A stretch of DNA of 7,471 bases, taken from contig JAAZFD010000219.1 in assembly GCA_012511925.1 (NCBI GenBank), forward strand, positions 1-7,471, written 5' to 3'. The notes under the pieces were generated by a model, which had not been told where the DNA came from, did no database searches, and saw only the letters and a program-made list of their open reading frames with translations. Shown here in pieces: positions 6,779-7,471 of the stretch. Position 1 is the first letter of the stretch. The number at the start of each line of letters is the position of its first letter. Origin of the DNA: Clostridiales bacterium. GTDB taxonomy: Bacteria; Bacillota; Clostridia; Christensenellales; CAG-138. The translations under genes and the position numbers were made by a program.

Positions 6779-6886
6779 ATGAGAAAACATTTTGCGCGTG
6801 TAATGGGCTTTATTCTTGCTGGTATTATGCTTGTAGGCGCTTTATATACAGTTATTGTGCTTTTGATATTGCCTAACTTTTCGTAA
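6779..6886 (+). CDS. 35-residue single-pass membrane microprotein
   Basis: ATG 6779 opens a 35-codon frame ending in TAA (6884-6886). A GGAGGGG at 6766-6772 sits six bases upstream, an optimal ribosome binding site. The peptide begins MRKHFARVMGF, with four basic residues, and continues with one hydrophobic span (about residues 9-31) to the end LILPNFS. The positive N-terminus predicts an N-in membrane orientation. The gene has its own consensus promoter (6711-6739) and hairpin terminator (6891-6920), so it is a complete one-gene unit and unlikely to be a chance frame. I do not recognise a specific family. The layout (short basic start, one helix, almost no tail) resembles short Firmicutes single-span proteins such as DUF4044, but the sequence link is weak. 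A type I toxin or a small helper of a membrane complex are other options. No function is assigned. Confidence 0.8.
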   Translation: MRKHFARVMGFILAGIMLVGALYTVIVLLILPNFS

Positions 6887-6890
6887 ATTT

Positions 6891-6920
6891 ATTGGGGGTA
6901 GCTTTCACTACCCCAATTTT
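6891..6920. terminator. Hairpin terminator between the microprotein gene and fbp
   Basis: A 7-bp GC-rich stem, GGGGTAG (6895-6901) with CTACCCC (6908-6914), closes the 6-base loop CTTTCA. It is extended by ATT/AAT pairs past one bulged G and followed on the plus strand by AATTTTATTT. It starts four bases after the microprotein stop. On the minus strand it starts a few bases after the fbp stop, but the tail there (AATAAATTT) is a poor U-tract, so it works best rightward. Confidence 0.85.
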
Positions 6921-6922
6921 AT

Positions 6923-7471
6923 TTATCCGTTTTTTTGTTCCTTTATTCTGCCGCTACGATACGCTATAAGCAAATCGTGTAGCACTTCAATTTGACCCTT
7001 TAGCTCTCTGCCAATATCGGTATCGCCAATCATAATGCGTGAAGGCGCTTTATCCTCGATTACTACTGTCGAGTTTATTTCGCTGTCTAACATTTCCTCA
7101 TCATTTGTTGCGGTGTACGGCTCATGCGATGCAATCCTCAAAGCCATAGAAGTAAAGAACATCGTATAGCCTGCTATTCCTGTTGTTTTTTGATACGCCT
7201 TGCAGAAGCCGCCGTCTATAATAATCAGCCTGCCGTTTGCATGGCATGGATTTTCATCCGCCTTCGCTTTAACGGGAATATGACCGTTTACGATATGTGA
7301 GAAGCTGTTTTCTTTGATTCCAAACTCTTCGAGTATTCCCTCAACGAATTCCTCTGAGTCTTGGAACTTATAATATGAGTTCTTAGGCTCTTTCCAAGTG
7401 GACTCATCAACAATCAATGCACGTTCAAATGTTTTTATGCAGTCCTTTCCGAAAATCGGTGAATGCCTACC
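6923..7471 (-). CDS. fbp: Fructose-1,6-bisphosphatase class III, C-terminal part (5' truncated)
   Basis: The last 182 codons and the TAA stop (6925-6923) are present; the reading frame stays open to the window edge and the start lies outside. The family is about 640-670 residues, so roughly a quarter is visible. Recognisable blocks are GRHSPIFGKD and KTFERA at the edge, HIVNGHIPVK (with the conserved NGH of the metallophosphatase fold), LIIIDGGFCKAYQ, TTGIAGYT, and the end block DTDIGRELKGQIEVLHDLL..AYRSGRIKE. The enzyme is cytoplasmic and converts fructose-1,6-bisphosphate to fructose-6-phosphate in gluconeogenesis. Class III is the Firmicutes type, unrelated to the classical class I enzyme. 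A TTG at 7417 could be mistaken for a start but lies inside conserved sequence. The gene converges on the microprotein gene and has no functional tie to its neighbours. Confidence 0.95.
   Translation of the reverse strand, partial: GRHSPIFGKDCIKTFERALIVDESTWKEPKNSYYKFQDSEEFVEGILEEFGIKENSFSHIVNGHIPVKAKADENPCHANGRLIIIDGGFCKAYQKTTGIAGYTMFFTSMALRIASHEPYTATNDEEMLDSEINSTVVIEDKAPSRIMIGDTDIGRELKGQIEVLHDLLIAYRSGRIKEQKNG

Noticed and set aside
6779..6886. Type I toxin-antitoxin system
   Set aside because: The peptide is small and hydrophobic, but I see no antisense RNA promoter opposite it and no resemblance to known toxin families.
7415..7417. TTG as a start codon for the fbp fragment
   Set aside because: The frame stays open to the window edge, and the residues upstream (GRHSPIFGKD..KTFERA) are conserved in class III FBPase, so the TTG is an internal Leu.

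Overview
The window reads as a piece of chromosome from an anaerobic, Gram-positive Clostridia-type bacterium, probably a gut or rumen member near the Oscillospiraceae or Christensenellales. Four things point there. It has a class III (Firmicutes-type) fructose-1,6-bisphosphatase. It has an oxygen-sensitive hybrid cluster protein behind the tail of a 4Fe-4S protein. It has a secreted protease ending in a type I dockerin. Its ribosome binding sites are strong AGGAGG-like sequences with AT-rich consensus promoters. The species cannot be named from sequence alone.

Layout, left to right. Positions 2-136 hold the 3' end of a ferredoxin-like 4Fe-4S gene. It runs in the same direction as hcp (183-1763), with a 46-base gap and no convincing promoter between them, so the two are probably one redox/nitrosative-stress operon. 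A strong hairpin at 1776-1802 has a T-tract on both strands and ends hcp as well as the convergent gene that follows.

Positions 1843-6570, minus strand, encode a 1575-residue secreted modular subtilase, about 63% of the window. Its parts in order are: signal peptide, I9-type propeptide, S8 catalytic domain with a PA insert, C5a-peptidase/lactocepin-like Fn3 domains with an SPNGDG loop, two tandem cleaved-adhesin (choice-of-anchor J) domains, two InlB-B/Flg_new-type repeats, and a C-terminal dockerin.

Positions 6571-6778 form a compact divergent control region. It has two good sigma-A-type promoters, each with 17-base spacing, and nested inverted repeats between them. The rightward promoter drives a 35-residue single-pass membrane microprotein (6779-6886) too short for usual gene callers. 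A hairpin at 6891-6920 separates it from the convergent, 5'-truncated class III fbp gene (minus strand, 6923 to the window edge).

Functionally the genes form separate units: redox/NO detoxification (4Fe-4S protein plus Hcp), extracellular proteolysis with docking to a cohesin partner, a small membrane protein of unknown role, and gluconeogenesis. The most interesting parts are the dockerin-bearing protease, the microprotein with its own transcription unit, and the Cys-rich loop in Hcp. I see no mobile element, CRISPR array, tRNA or rRNA.
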